Shown piece by piece: positions 16,423-24,727 of a DNA stretch of 45,322 nt (the first letter of the stretch is position 1; every line of letters starts with the position of its first letter). The notes below the pieces were generated by a model. It worked only from the letters and a program-made list of their open reading frames with translations, searched no databases and had not been told where the DNA came from. The translations under genes were made by a program, and so were the position numbers. Source of the stretch: Pantoea cypripedii (lineage in GTDB: Bacteria; Pseudomonadota; Gammaproteobacteria; Enterobacterales; Enterobacteriaceae); contig NZ_CP024769.1 in NCBI RefSeq assembly GCF_011395035.1, forward strand, positions 288,543 to 333,864, read 5' to 3'.

Positions 16423-18636
16423 TCAGAACTGATATGACACGCTGACCGAGAAGTTACGCGGTTCACCGTAGACGTAGTTACTCATATAAGCGTAGTAGGT
16501 GCGATCAAACAGGTTGTCGATGTTAGCCTGTACTGCCACCTGCTTCGTCACCTGATAACGTGCAAACAGGTTAGCCAGTGGGTAGCTGCCCTGATAGACG
16601 CGTTGGGTGCTGCCATCCGGTGCGGTGACATCATCAAACACGCGGTTTTGCCAGTTGATACCGCCACCAATGGTGAGATCTGGCAACATGGGCAAGCGAT
16701 AACGGGTGAACAATTTGAAGTCGGTTTGCGGCTGGTTCGGGTTATACCGGCCTTCCGAATCCCGTGCGACATAACGCGTCGCACCGAAGGTCAGTTGCAG
16801 GTTATCCGTCAGTGCGCCATTCAGCTCGAACTCGGCACCTTTGCTGCGCGCCCCTTTGGTGGCGGAGTAAGCCTGTTCGCTGCTGTTGTTAACATAAACG
16901 CCATCAACAGCCTCACCAACATTATTTTGTTCAATGCGGAAGATCGCCATCGTTGCGGTCAGACGGCCATCAAACCAGGCGGATTTCAGGCCGGTTTCAT
17001 AGCTTTTCCCGGTGACGGGTGACAGATAATGGCCGCTGCTATCACGATAGGTTTGGGGCTGGAAGATTGAGGTATAGCTGGCGTAAGCCGACCAGGTATC
17101 GTTGATGTCATACACCACACCGGCATAAGGTGTGATGTTGTTTTTATCCATATTGCCGCTGCTACCATTGGTGCTGTATTGCGTGTACCGCGCACCGACA
17201 ATTAGCGACAGCGGATCGGCCAGTGAGAAACGCGCGGCGGTGTAAGCAGATTTCTGACGTACCACGTCATCGGCGTTTTGATACCAGTCGCCCCATTCAG
17301 GTTCCGCGATATTGCCATTCCAGTGGTTATTAAATATTCCGATATCATCACTGGCAATATCACCTGCATCCTCATCAGTGATGCCATTCTGACTATAGGT
17401 GCTGTTGTGCTGACGGCTGTAGCTGACGCCTGCCATTAACTGGTGCTGACGGCCAAACAGTTCGAAGGGGCCGCTGGCATAGCCATCTACTGAGGTCAGT
17501 TCACGTTTGCCGCGGTCCTTGCTGCCGAAACCATCGGCACCTTCACCGGTGGTTTGATCCGGGTAAGCCATATATCCCACATACAGCAATTTATCGCTGA
17601 AGGTGTTTTCGGCATGCGTACCGTTCAGATGGAAACTCCAGCCGTTATCAAAGTTATGCACCAGGTCGGCATACACTTTGCGCACGGTGGTGTGGTAGTA
17701 AGTCCAGTCGGCGGAAGAGTTCAGGCTGCGGCGGTAATGCGTCAGAGAACCATTGCTGTAAAACACCGGGTTGCCGCCCCAGGTCGGGTCACGGGTATCG
17801 GCGTCCTGATAATCGTAAGCGAGCGACAAGGTGGTGTTATCGGTGAGATCTGCATCAAGGGTGCCATACAGGAATTTGGTGTTTTTGTGATAGCGATCCA
17901 GCCAGCTGTCCTGATCCTGATAACCCGCAATCACGCGGCCACGTACCGAACCTGATTCGTTTAATGGGGCGGAAAGATCAGCGACATAACGCTGTTTGTT
18001 CCAGCTGCCATAGCTGGCGCTTAGGGTGCCGGTGAAATCTTTGCTATCCGCATGTTTACGCACCATGTTAACCGATGCTGCCGGGCTGCCTGCGCCAGTC
18101 ATCAGGCCGGTGGCACCGCGCACGATCTCAATTCGGTCGTAAATCGCGGTATCGGAGGCGGTATCGCCATAGTTCCACGAATCACCCATTGAAGTAGGGA
18201 TGCCGTCATAGGTGAAGTTAGTCAGCAGGAAACCGCGGGAGTAGTAGTAATCGCGTTCACTGTCGACCGGGCTGCTGGTGATACCGGTGGCGTTGTTCAG
18301 CACGTCATTAATGGTTTGCAGCTGTTGATCCTGCATACGTTGCTGAGTGACAACGCTGACCGATTGCGGCACATCACGCGGCGTCAGCAACAGTTTGGTG
18401 CCGGCACGGGTGGTTTTGACCTGATAGTCGTGCTTATCCTGGGCGGTGCTGTCGCCGCCGGTAGTGGCATCCACCACCAGATCCTGCTGAGTATTGCTGG
18501 TGCTGTTATCCGCCGCTTGTGCGGCAATCGGGTTGAGAAGGGTGTGTACTGCCATTGCCAGCAATGAAACCGTAAAGGTTTTGCGGATGCCGGACGCGCG
18601 TGATTCCACGCGGATATCCCTGCGATTCAAAGACAT
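16423..18636 (-). CDS. fhuE: FhuE-like TonB-dependent siderophore receptor
   Basis: About 737 aa. An outer-membrane receptor for hydroxamate siderophores of the coprogen/rhodotorulate type. An unusually long signal sequence (about 42 residues, ending AAQAA) is followed by a TonB-box-like DLVVDA. The plug domain has DVPQSVSVVTQQRMQDQQLQ and the conserved IEIVRGATGLMTGAGSPAAS; a 22-strand barrel follows and ends SVSVSYQF. Many stretches are close to E. coli FhuE, for example GSWNKQRYVADL and ATMAIFRIEQNNV. The frame extends to 18735, but the ATG at 18636 with GACGGGAA upstream is the probable start. A strong Fur-box-like site lies 111 bp upstream. The ligand assignment rests on similarity to FhuE. 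Confidence 0.85.
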   Translation of the reverse strand: MSLNRRDIRVESRASGIRKTFTVSLLAMAVHTLLNPIAAQAADNSTSNTQQDLVVDATTGGDSTAQDKHDYQVKTTRAGTKLLLTPRDVPQSVSVVTQQRMQDQQLQTINDVLNNATGITSSPVDSERDYYYSRGFLLTNFTYDGIPTSMGDSWNYGDTASDTAIYDRIEIVRGATGLMTGAGSPAASVNMVRKHADSKDFTGTLSASYGSWNKQRYVADLSAPLNESGSVRGRVIAGYQDQDSWLDRYHKNTKFLYGTLDADLTDNTTLSLAYDYQDADTRDPTWGGNPVFYSNGSLTHYRRSLNSSADWTYYHTTVRKVYADLVHNFDNGWSFHLNGTHAENTFSDKLLYVGYMAYPDQTTGEGADGFGSKDRGKRELTSVDGYASGPFELFGRQHQLMAGVSYSRQHNSTYSQNGITDEDAGDIASDDIGIFNNHWNGNIAEPEWGDWYQNADDVVRQKSAYTAARFSLADPLSLIVGARYTQYSTNGSSGNMDKNNITPYAGVVYDINDTWSAYASYTSIFQPQTYRDSSGHYLSPVTGKSYETGLKSAWFDGRLTATMAIFRIEQNNVGEAVDGVYVNNSSEQAYSATKGARSKGAEFELNGALTDNLQLTFGATRYVARDSEGRYNPNQPQTDFKLFTRYRLPMLPDLTIGGGINWQNRVFDDVTAPDGSTQRVYQGSYPLANLFARYQVTKQVAVQANIDNLFDRTYYAYMSNYVYGEPRNFSVSVSYQF

Positions 18637-18746
18637 AAGATTTCCCGTCAAAAAATGAACGTGTCTGCTGTTGTGTCGCTTCTGTTTTTTTATTTCGCCG
18701 CACCATTCCGCGGCACTTAACGCAAAGAAGCGCATAAATTGAGAAA

Positions 18747-18765
18747 GCCAATGATAATCATTTGC
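18747..18765 (-). promoter_or_regulatory. Fur box upstream of the fhuE-like gene
   Basis: GCCAATGATAATCATTTGC agrees with the 19-bp Fur consensus at about 15 positions and contains the core ATGATAATCAT. It lies 111 bp before the receptor start, consistent with iron repression. Confidence 0.75.
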
Positions 18766-18995
18766 TTTAATAATTCTAAAAATGATTCATTCAATTATGT
18801 AAACATTTGTATAAGCTAAGTTAATCAAAAGGATAGGGTGGCGATAGGCCCTTTAATTCCTCAGGTTAACGTTTTTACGCACGTTAATTCTCCTGCCAGA
18901 CGCTGAGTTTCTCAGGCAAAAATACCGTTTACGGCACTGGATTGTGGCTGCTTCTAACCCGTTGTTTAGGGGGAATTTGCTAAGTTTTCGTTAAT

Positions 18996-19014
18996 GCGTA
19001 TGATTCTCATTCTT
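18996..19014 (+). promoter_or_regulatory. Weaker Fur-box-like site upstream of the yncE-like gene
   Basis: GCGTATGATTCTCATTCTT agrees with the Fur consensus at about 12 of 19 positions and sits 65 bp before the yncE-like start, where repression of that gene would be expected. Confidence 0.45.
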
Positions 19015-19078
19015 TCTACGATCATTTCCGTGTGGGTGACAGCCAGCCGGAAACCGTTATCCATTGATGGAGTTCAGA

Positions 19079-20173
19079 ATGACATCGTTTTTCAGCCCGC
19101 GTCGGGCAGCGCTTGCCGCTGCGGTGATTGCCGCATTTAGCCTGACTGCCTGCCAGGCTCCAGCCCAGAAAGCACAGACACCCGCTGTTGCCGTGGCCGC
19201 AAAACCCGCCGATAACCCGCTGACCCAGCGTGTGATTGGTGATGGTTTATATGAACTGGCTTACTCTCCGGCCGCCAGGGCGTTGTATGTCGCCAGTGCG
19301 CAGAGTTTCAAAGACGTCAACGGTGGCATGCTATATCGCCTTGATGCGACGACGCTGGCGACCAAAGGTGAAACCCATACCGATCTGAAAAACTTCGGTA
19401 TGGCTATCGATAGCGAAGGCAGTGTGTTCTACACCACCAACTCGCTGGATGGTGGGGTGTCGAAAGTTGATGCGCAGAGCGGCAAAGTGCTGCAGCGCCT
19501 GATGCTGGGCGGTAAGAAGGATAAAGACGGTGACGTGCCTGGTGCACGCGAGATGTTGCTGCTGGGCCACGAACTTTACGTTGGTCGCGTCGCCGATCCT
19601 GGCTTTATCTCGGTGGTGGATACCAAAAGCTTCAAACTCAAAACCACGATCAAAAATGTCGGTAAATGGGTAACAGGTATCATCTATTCGCCGCTGACTG
19701 AGCGTATCTACGCCGCCAATGGCGCCGGTGAAATCGCGGTAATCAATCCACGCACGCACAAAATTGAACAACGCTGGACAGCAGGCGATGGCAAAGAGTA
19801 TCTGTTCCTGAATATGGCAGAAGATCCGGCCACCGGTCGCCTGTTCGTTACCGATGATTCCAAAGGCAAGACCACGCTGGTGTTTGACGAGCATAGCGGT
19901 AAGGTGATTAAGCGTATCCCTGGCGACGCGCTGGGCATCAAGTTCAACGCTAAGCGCAATGAAATCTACATCAGCCAGCGTGAGTCGAAGAAAGTGCTGC
20001 AACTGGATGCCACCAGCTATGCGGTGAAAAACAGCTGGTCGTTCGATACCAACCCGAACAGCCTGCTGGTGTCACCTGATGGTGAAACGCTGTATGTTTC
20101 TCTGAAGCAGGCGTTTAATAAAGATAACTCCACCAAAGGCCCGGATAGCGTGGCACGTATCGCGCTGAAATAA
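19079..20173 (+). CDS. yncE: YncE-like beta-propeller protein, predicted lipoprotein
   Basis: A 364-aa seven-bladed beta-propeller of the YncE family. YncE of E. coli is a soluble periplasmic protein controlled by iron and linked to the outer-membrane receptor YncD. Here the N-terminus has AAFSLTACQAP, a good lipobox with C25, so the protein is probably lipid-anchored. Body motifs agree with YncE, for example LYELAYSPAARALYVAS, DLKNFGMAIDS and the end PNSLLVSPDGETLYVSLKQ. The ATG at 19079 follows TGGAG; an ATG at 19067 is the alternative. It diverges from the fhuE-like gene across a region with two Fur-like sites. The biochemical role is not known; DNA and siderophore links have been proposed for the family. 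Confidence 0.85.
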   Translation: MTSFFSPRRAALAAAVIAAFSLTACQAPAQKAQTPAVAVAAKPADNPLTQRVIGDGLYELAYSPAARALYVASAQSFKDVNGGMLYRLDATTLATKGETHTDLKNFGMAIDSEGSVFYTTNSLDGGVSKVDAQSGKVLQRLMLGGKKDKDGDVPGAREMLLLGHELYVGRVADPGFISVVDTKSFKLKTTIKNVGKWVTGIIYSPLTERIYAANGAGEIAVINPRTHKIEQRWTAGDGKEYLFLNMAEDPATGRLFVTDDSKGKTTLVFDEHSGKVIKRIPGDALGIKFNAKRNEIYISQRESKKVLQLDATSYAVKNSWSFDTNPNSLLVSPDGETLYVSLKQAFNKDNSTKGPDSVARIALK

Positions 20174-20182
20174 CTGGATTAA

Positions 20183-20252
20183 CCGTAGCGGCGCGATTTA
20201 TCGCGCATTATGATTATGCGCTTCTATTGTGCGATAAATCGCGCCGCGACGA
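20183..20252. repeat. Palindromic intergenic repeat, copy D
   Basis: CCGTAGCGGCGCGATTTATC on the left and the matching half ending GCGCCGCGACG on the right form a long imperfect hairpin. It lies 10 bp after the yncE-like stop and about 14 bp before the next gene, so it may act as a terminator or processing site. Confidence 0.8.
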
Positions 20253-20266
20253 AGGTAAGCCCTTAA

Positions 20267-21010
20267 ATGCCTGCTCATTATTACTCTCAACATCCTTTCT
20301 CTGTCCGACTTGAATGGGGGCTTGCCGCCGCGCAGCATCTGGCTCAGGATGCAGATTGTGTGATTGTGGTGGATGTCATGTCGTTCTCGACCTGCGTCAG
20401 TGTCGCCAATGATCAAGGCGCGTTAATCGCCCCCTGGCCGTGGAAAGACGCGTCTGCCCAGACGTATGCTGCGGAAATTGATGCACAAGCCGCGAGCATT
20501 GATCGGCGCTTCTCTGCTGCAACCTTTACTTTATCGCCTACCTCGTTACTGAATATTCCTGCCGGGACAAAACTGGTGTTGCCGTCACCCAATGGTTCCA
20601 CCATTGCGTTTAAAGCGCGCGAACATGGCGGCGCGGTATTCAGCGCCGGATTACGCAACCGCCAGGCAACCGCAACAGCCTGTGGACATTTTCAACGGAT
20701 TCTGGTGATCCCCTGTGGTGAACGTTGGCCGGATGGCACTCTGCGTCCGGCTATCGAGGATTATGTGGCCGCAGGGGGCATTATCCAGGCACTCGGTACG
20801 CGCCTGCGCTCGCCGGAAGCGGAGATGGCAGTGGCGGCATTTGCGGCCGCGCAGCAGCAAAACTTTGTCGCCTTAAACCAGTGCGGCTCCGCCGTGGAGC
20901 TACGAGAACGGGGCTTTGCCAGCGATGTTGAGCTTTGTTTGCGGGTGGATGTTAGCTCCAATGCTTGCCAGCTGGCAGGGAACTTTTTTGTTCCCTGCCA
21001 CGTGGCCTGA
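20267..21010 (+). CDS. 2-phosphosulfolactate phosphatase-like (ComB family) protein
   Basis: A 247-aa cytosolic protein of the ComB family, which in methanogens removes phosphate from 2-phosphosulfolactate during coenzyme M synthesis; in enterobacteria the substrate is unknown. Family marks are CVIVVDVMSFSTCVSVA in the N-terminal third, LVLPSPNGSTIAF at about residues 104-116 and GERWPDGTLRPAIEDYVAAG at about 150. The start ATG at 20267 lies 15 bp after repeat copy D. The last codons are written over a perfect 11-bp inverted repeat (20973-21000) that also lies just after the stop of the converging gene. Confidence 0.8.
   Translation: MPAHYYSQHPFSVRLEWGLAAAQHLAQDADCVIVVDVMSFSTCVSVANDQGALIAPWPWKDASAQTYAAEIDAQAASIDRRFSAATFTLSPTSLLNIPAGTKLVLPSPNGSTIAFKAREHGGAVFSAGLRNRQATATACGHFQRILVIPCGERWPDGTLRPAIEDYVAAGGIIQALGTRLRSPEAEMAVAAFAAAQQQNFVALNQCGSAVELRERGFASDVELCLRVDVSSNACQLAGNFFVPCHVA
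20973..21000. terminator. Hairpin after paralogue 1, inside the end of the ComB-like gene
   Basis: TGGCAGGGAAC and GTTCCCTGCCA, an 11-bp perfect stem, enclose TTTTTT. It lies 12 bp beyond the stop of the minus-strand gene ending at 21013. The core GGGAAC-T6-GTTCCC recurs after the second paralogue at 22863-22880. There is no T-run after the stem on the minus strand, so it may stabilise or process the RNA rather than terminate it. Confidence 0.5.
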
Positions 21011-21012
21011 AG

Positions 21013-22659
21013 TCAGGACCAGTCTTTTGCTGCTATTTCAAAACGGGTGTCAGGAAGCGCAAGGAGCATGGCTGCGGTTTCCAGAATGATTTCAGGTGAA
21101 GCCTGACGCTGATTTGAATTCTCTAAACAATTTCTGACGTGGGCAATAAGTTGCTTCTCACCTGGTCTGCCTTTGCAAAGTTTTTCGAGTTCTTTCTCTG
21201 CCTTCTCTGCCTCCTCTGTCTTGAACTCTGTCTTGAACGCTGTCTGTAAGAAGTTCTGTTTAACCTGTTGAGCCGTTTGCCGATTGCTGACTTCCTGAAG
21301 ACATGCAGATAATGTTTTGATGAAAGGACCGTTTTGATAGCGCTGAAGGTCCTGATTAAACATTTTTTCCCATACGAACGCCATACTATAGAGGTCGGTG
21401 CTTATACGCTGTACATCGCTGCCTGCTATAAGTGCCCTGGAAAAAAAAGGTGTGGTATTTGCTATTTTACGCTGTGCGTTATTGTCATTGTTATGCAGTA
21501 GCTTGTGGTTAAGAATTCCTCGTACGAAAAGTGGGGCGGGATCGAGTGATACCGAGGAACCATGATTCTCAAATAAAATGGTCTCAGGATTGAGATAACC
21601 GTAAGAATCAAATCTAAACTTCTCTGCTTTTTTTAAGGGTGCCAGATCCTGATGAAACTTATCTAAGGTATCCAGGATGGCTATAAATTTTTTTTTCTTG
21701 TTCTCATAGGCTAATGCTGCGTCATCTAATGTCCAGGGCGTGATTTTTTTATCTTCTTCACCCATCCATTGATCCAGTGTGACGGTATTGGTGCGATCGC
21801 ACAGAATCATAACATGAGTTTGATGTTCTCCTTTCTCGTCAACCAAATTTTTTTCAACCACAGAGACTGTCTGATTGTCCGGGTAAAGTCCCTTTATTAC
21901 CTCTTTAAAATTATTAATTTTGTCGCTGGTGATTTCTCCTTGATTGCCAATTAATGTGGCCTCAAAAAATTTACCTTGTTCATTCTTAAAGTGATAAGTT
22001 TCTATGTTGAGTCCATTTTTATATTTTAATTTATGCGGAGTGATCTCCCAGCTGTGAATTCCCGGGTGGATTTCTTTCAGTGCTTCATCAATCCTGCTCG
22101 TTCTGTCTTGTCGCTGATAATTGGTTTTCATCAGGTTGGGTTTATTTATTTTTATAGTTGCTTTAGTTAGCGGGAATTTTTCAAGCTTCGATGAAAATCT
22201 GTCGGTTATTAATGTGGATAATAACTTAACGCTATTTCCATCCTTCATGTCAGGTGCATCTTTTTCAAATGCCCGACATATGTTTTCCGCCAGCGTCATG
22301 ACTTTTTTATCATGACGATTTATCCCATTATCAAGCAGAGTCAGTAAGGCATTAAAGTGAGCGCGTTGAACATCGTTGCAACCGCTAAATCCTGCAAGCA
22401 TACTGGTCAATACGGCCGCTGGCATATCTGGGTTAGCGGCGAATTCATCATTGATTTTCTGAATAATAGTTTCGTGCGAGGTATTTTCCTGGCTCAATAA
22501 ATGGTGTAAAGACCCGGGACCTATGGCGGAAGAAGGCAATGACGTTATGCTGTCCTGACTATTTGAGATCCTTGTCACAGATAAAGGATTGTGTTGCGGC
22601 TGGGGATCACTGTGGACGCGTGCAGGGGGAATGCCAGCAGAACCGTTTACTGAGAGCAT
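21013..22659 (-). CDS. Pseudokinase-like putative effector, paralogue 1
   Basis: 548 aa, clearly homologous to the gene at 22902-24524 throughout its length; not recognised as a named family. Residues 1-55 are polar and rich in Ser, Pro, Gln and Asn, like secretion signals of type III effectors. Residues 60-200 are helical. From about residue 205 the protein follows protein-kinase landmarks in order: a beta-3-like FFEATLI (231-237) without the lysine, a helix with NFKEVIKGLY, a hinge-like MILCDRT...LDQWM (284-299), an alpha-E-like KFIAILDTLDKFH, YGYLNPETILF (353-363) where kinases have HRDLKPENILL, SLDPAP (371-376) in place of DFG, and an alpha-F-like TDLYSMAFVWEKMF. Catalytic Asp and Asn are Tyr and Thr, so catalysis is unlikely. 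DNA is AT-richer than its surroundings. Start ATG has AAGGA upstream. Confidence 0.6.
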   Translation of the reverse strand: MLSVNGSAGIPPARVHSDPQPQHNPLSVTRISNSQDSITSLPSSAIGPGSLHHLLSQENTSHETIIQKINDEFAANPDMPAAVLTSMLAGFSGCNDVQRAHFNALLTLLDNGINRHDKKVMTLAENICRAFEKDAPDMKDGNSVKLLSTLITDRFSSKLEKFPLTKATIKINKPNLMKTNYQRQDRTSRIDEALKEIHPGIHSWEITPHKLKYKNGLNIETYHFKNEQGKFFEATLIGNQGEITSDKINNFKEVIKGLYPDNQTVSVVEKNLVDEKGEHQTHVMILCDRTNTVTLDQWMGEEDKKITPWTLDDAALAYENKKKKFIAILDTLDKFHQDLAPLKKAEKFRFDSYGYLNPETILFENHGSSVSLDPAPLFVRGILNHKLLHNNDNNAQRKIANTTPFFSRALIAGSDVQRISTDLYSMAFVWEKMFNQDLQRYQNGPFIKTLSACLQEVSNRQTAQQVKQNFLQTAFKTEFKTEEAEKAEKELEKLCKGRPGEKQLIAHVRNCLENSNQRQASPEIILETAAMLLALPDTRFEIAAKDWS

Positions 22660-22723
22660 ATCTATGTCCTTATAAGTTATTGAGTAAAAGTTTAATAAGT
22701 TTTTTTACCCGGATGCCCCATCG

Positions 22724-22748
22724 CGAACAATGGATTAATTCATCCGGG
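22724..22748 (-). promoter_or_regulatory. Conserved upstream block of paralogue 1
   Basis: On the plus strand it reads CGAACAATGG-N3-AATTC-N2-CCGGG. The same block lies upstream of paralogue 2 at 24589-24613, and both begin exactly 65 bp before their start codons. A second shared string, TGTCAGGCAGG-N-ATCAGAAA, lies further upstream of both. The conservation suggests a promoter or operator; no hrp box was found. Confidence 0.5.
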
Positions 22749-22862
22749 ATGAAATAAAAGATGTCAGGCAGGCATCAGAAAATTTTTATCCCTGAGTCCA
22801 GAACAGCAGGTTTGCCAGCAGGGCATGCAATACATATCAGCCCCGACGCCTGACAGCCGGAA

Positions 22863-22880
22863 GGGAACTTTTTTGTTCCC
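22863..22880. terminator. Hairpin after paralogue 2
   Basis: GGGAAC-TTTTTT-GTTCCC lies 21 bp beyond the stop of the minus-strand paralogue ending at 22902, and is the same core as the hairpin after paralogue 1. It marks the downstream edge of the duplicated unit. Confidence 0.5.
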
Positions 22881-22901
22881 AACCATTTCTGATAGCCGAA
22901 A

Positions 22902-24524
22902 TTAAGTCCAGTCTTTCGCGGCTTTATCAAAATCAGATCTGTAGTGCGCAAGGAGCATGGCCGCCGTTTCAAGGATTAATGTACGATATTCCTGGCCTTG
23001 CCCCGGCTTGTCTAAACATTTTTGGACATGGTCAAGAAGTGGCTTCTCGCCCGCTCGCTTAAGGCAAAGTTTTTCTAAATCGTCTTTATCCTTGAATTCT
23101 TTCTTTGATAAGTCATCTTTAAACTTTTCAACCGTATGCTTGCTTTTTGCTCCTTCCCTACACGCAATTAAGGTATCTTCGAAAGGACCATGATCATAGT
23201 TATTAATATTCACACCAAACATCTTTTCCCATACTTCTGACATACTAAAAAGATCACAACTTACGTTCTGAGTAGTTTTGAATTTTCTGACGTCTTCTGA
23301 TAAGAACTTCTCTGGATACATAGAATCGATTATACGAACATACTCACGCTTGCCAGTTCTCTGCAAATTTTCCTGTTTAATCAACCCCCGAACGATCAGG
23401 GGGGATGGATCGAATGATATCGATGCGCCTTTCTGGTCAATTAATATGGTTTCAGGGTTGAGATAAGCGTAAGAGTCGAAGCCGAATTTTTTCTCCTCTT
23501 TTAAGGGGGCCAGTTCCTTATGAAACTTTTCTAATGTATCGAGGATAGCTATAAATTTTTCCTTTTTGTTGCCATAAGCAACTGCTGCGGAATCTAATGT
23601 CCAGGGGGTTGTTTTATTATCCTGATCACCTAACCATTGCCTCAGTGCTACCCGGTTGGTCCGCTCAAATAGCGTGGCAAAATGACTCTTATATTCAGCC
23701 TCCTCATCAGGCAACTTTATTTCTTCTGCAACAACCTCCATGTTATCCTTATAGAGTCTCTTTATGACTTCTTTGAAGTTCTCGATATCGTTACTACTGA
23801 TTTTTCCCTGATTATCGACAAATGTCGCTTCGAAAACTTTACCATTCTCATCTTTTAAGTGATAGCTTTCAATGTGGAGTCCCTTTTTATAGTTGAATTT
23901 ATAGGGAGTCACTTCCTGAATCTTACTTTCAGGGCTTATTTTTTCTACCATTTTCTCAAGTTCATGGATTTTAACTTGCCTTTGGTAGTTAATCGTATTT
24001 AGCCTGGTATCATTGTCAATGATGTTTTTGATTTTCGGCGTCTGAGCCATTACGGAACTAAGTCTGTCGATTCTTAAGGTGGATAATAACTTTATGTTAT
24101 GTTCATCATTCATGTTCGGAGCGTTAATCTCAAAGCCACGGCATATGTTTTTCGCAAGCGTCAGGGAAACTTCTCTTTTGTTTTCTATCCCATTATCGAG
24201 ATAAGCCAGTAAGGCATTAAAATGAGCGTGTTGTATATGGTTTCCACTGCTGAATTCAGAAAAAATGCGGCTTAAGACCTTACCTTCCTGACCAGGATGA
24301 GCGGCGAATTCGCCATTCAGTCTCTGCACGATTGTTTCAATCGGCGTGATTTTTTTACCTAACAAATCATGTAAAGATTCGGGCCCAATAACGGATGATG
24401 GTAATGACGTTATGTTTTGTCGACTATTAGAAATTGTTTTCACAGGTAATGCGTTATTTTGCTGCTCAGGAGCGCTGTGGACTGGCAAAGAAGTAATGTT
24501 AGAAGGACCGCCTGGTACGTACAT
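22902..24524 (-). CDS. Pseudokinase-like putative effector, paralogue 2
   Basis: 540 aa. It shares with paralogue 1 the N-terminal NITSLPSSVIGPESLHDLL, the HFNALLAYLDNGI and KNICRGFE helices, and the C-terminal kinase-like series: VFEATFV (230-236), ATLFERTNRVALRQWL (283-298), KFIAILDTLEKFH, YAYLNPETILI (352-362), FDPSP (371-375) and CDLFSMSEVWEKMF. As in paralogue 1, the positions of catalytic Asp and Asn carry Tyr and Thr. The two proteins are diverged along their length but keep these blocks nearly unchanged, which argues for a conserved structural role such as binding a host or bacterial partner. No signal peptide or membrane helix is seen; the polar N-terminus suits a type III or similar export route, which is inference. 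Start ATG 24524 with GGAAAG upstream. Confidence 0.6.
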   Translation of the reverse strand: MYVPGGPSNITSLPVHSAPEQQNNALPVKTISNSRQNITSLPSSVIGPESLHDLLGKKITPIETIVQRLNGEFAAHPGQEGKVLSRIFSEFSSGNHIQHAHFNALLAYLDNGIENKREVSLTLAKNICRGFEINAPNMNDEHNIKLLSTLRIDRLSSVMAQTPKIKNIIDNDTRLNTINYQRQVKIHELEKMVEKISPESKIQEVTPYKFNYKKGLHIESYHLKDENGKVFEATFVDNQGKISSNDIENFKEVIKRLYKDNMEVVAEEIKLPDEEAEYKSHFATLFERTNRVALRQWLGDQDNKTTPWTLDSAAVAYGNKKEKFIAILDTLEKFHKELAPLKEEKKFGFDSYAYLNPETILIDQKGASISFDPSPLIVRGLIKQENLQRTGKREYVRIIDSMYPEKFLSEDVRKFKTTQNVSCDLFSMSEVWEKMFGVNINNYDHGPFEDTLIACREGAKSKHTVEKFKDDLSKKEFKDKDDLEKLCLKRAGEKPLLDHVQKCLDKPGQGQEYRTLILETAAMLLAHYRSDFDKAAKDWT

Positions 24525-24588
24525 ATCACTTTCCGTATGAGTAATTGATTAAAGGTTTACTCATTTTTTTTACCCAAAAAGGGAATTA

Positions 24589-24613
24589 CGAACAATGGGC
24601 TAATTCTTCCGGG
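24589..24613 (-). promoter_or_regulatory. Conserved upstream block of paralogue 2
   Basis: CGAACAATGG-N3-AATTC-N2-CCGGG on the plus strand, identical to the block at 22724-22748 except in the variable positions, and again beginning 65 bp before the start codon. Confidence 0.5.
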
Positions 24614-24727
24614 TAACAAGAATATTGTGAAAGGAGAAAAAGATATGTCAGGCAGGTATCAGAAATGTCGAAATATCTGGCAGGTCAGAGAATCATAACC
24701 TGCCAGCAGGGAAAAACCAGCGCGTGA

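Noticed and set aside
19331..20002. Long minus-strand frame of 223 codons
   Set aside because: Antisense shadow of the YncE-like gene; composition reflects the complementary codons.
24680..24706. Inverted repeat TGGCAGGT/ACCTGCCA as terminator of the isomerase gene
   Set aside because: The stem is real, but it lacks a following T-run on the minus strand and its spacing gives no clear role.
22660..24720. hrp box or canonical PhoP box upstream of the pseudokinase-like genes
   Set aside because: Neither GGAACC-N15/16-CCAC nor properly spaced GTTTA repeats were found on the coding strand, so a type III regulon link is not supported by the promoters.
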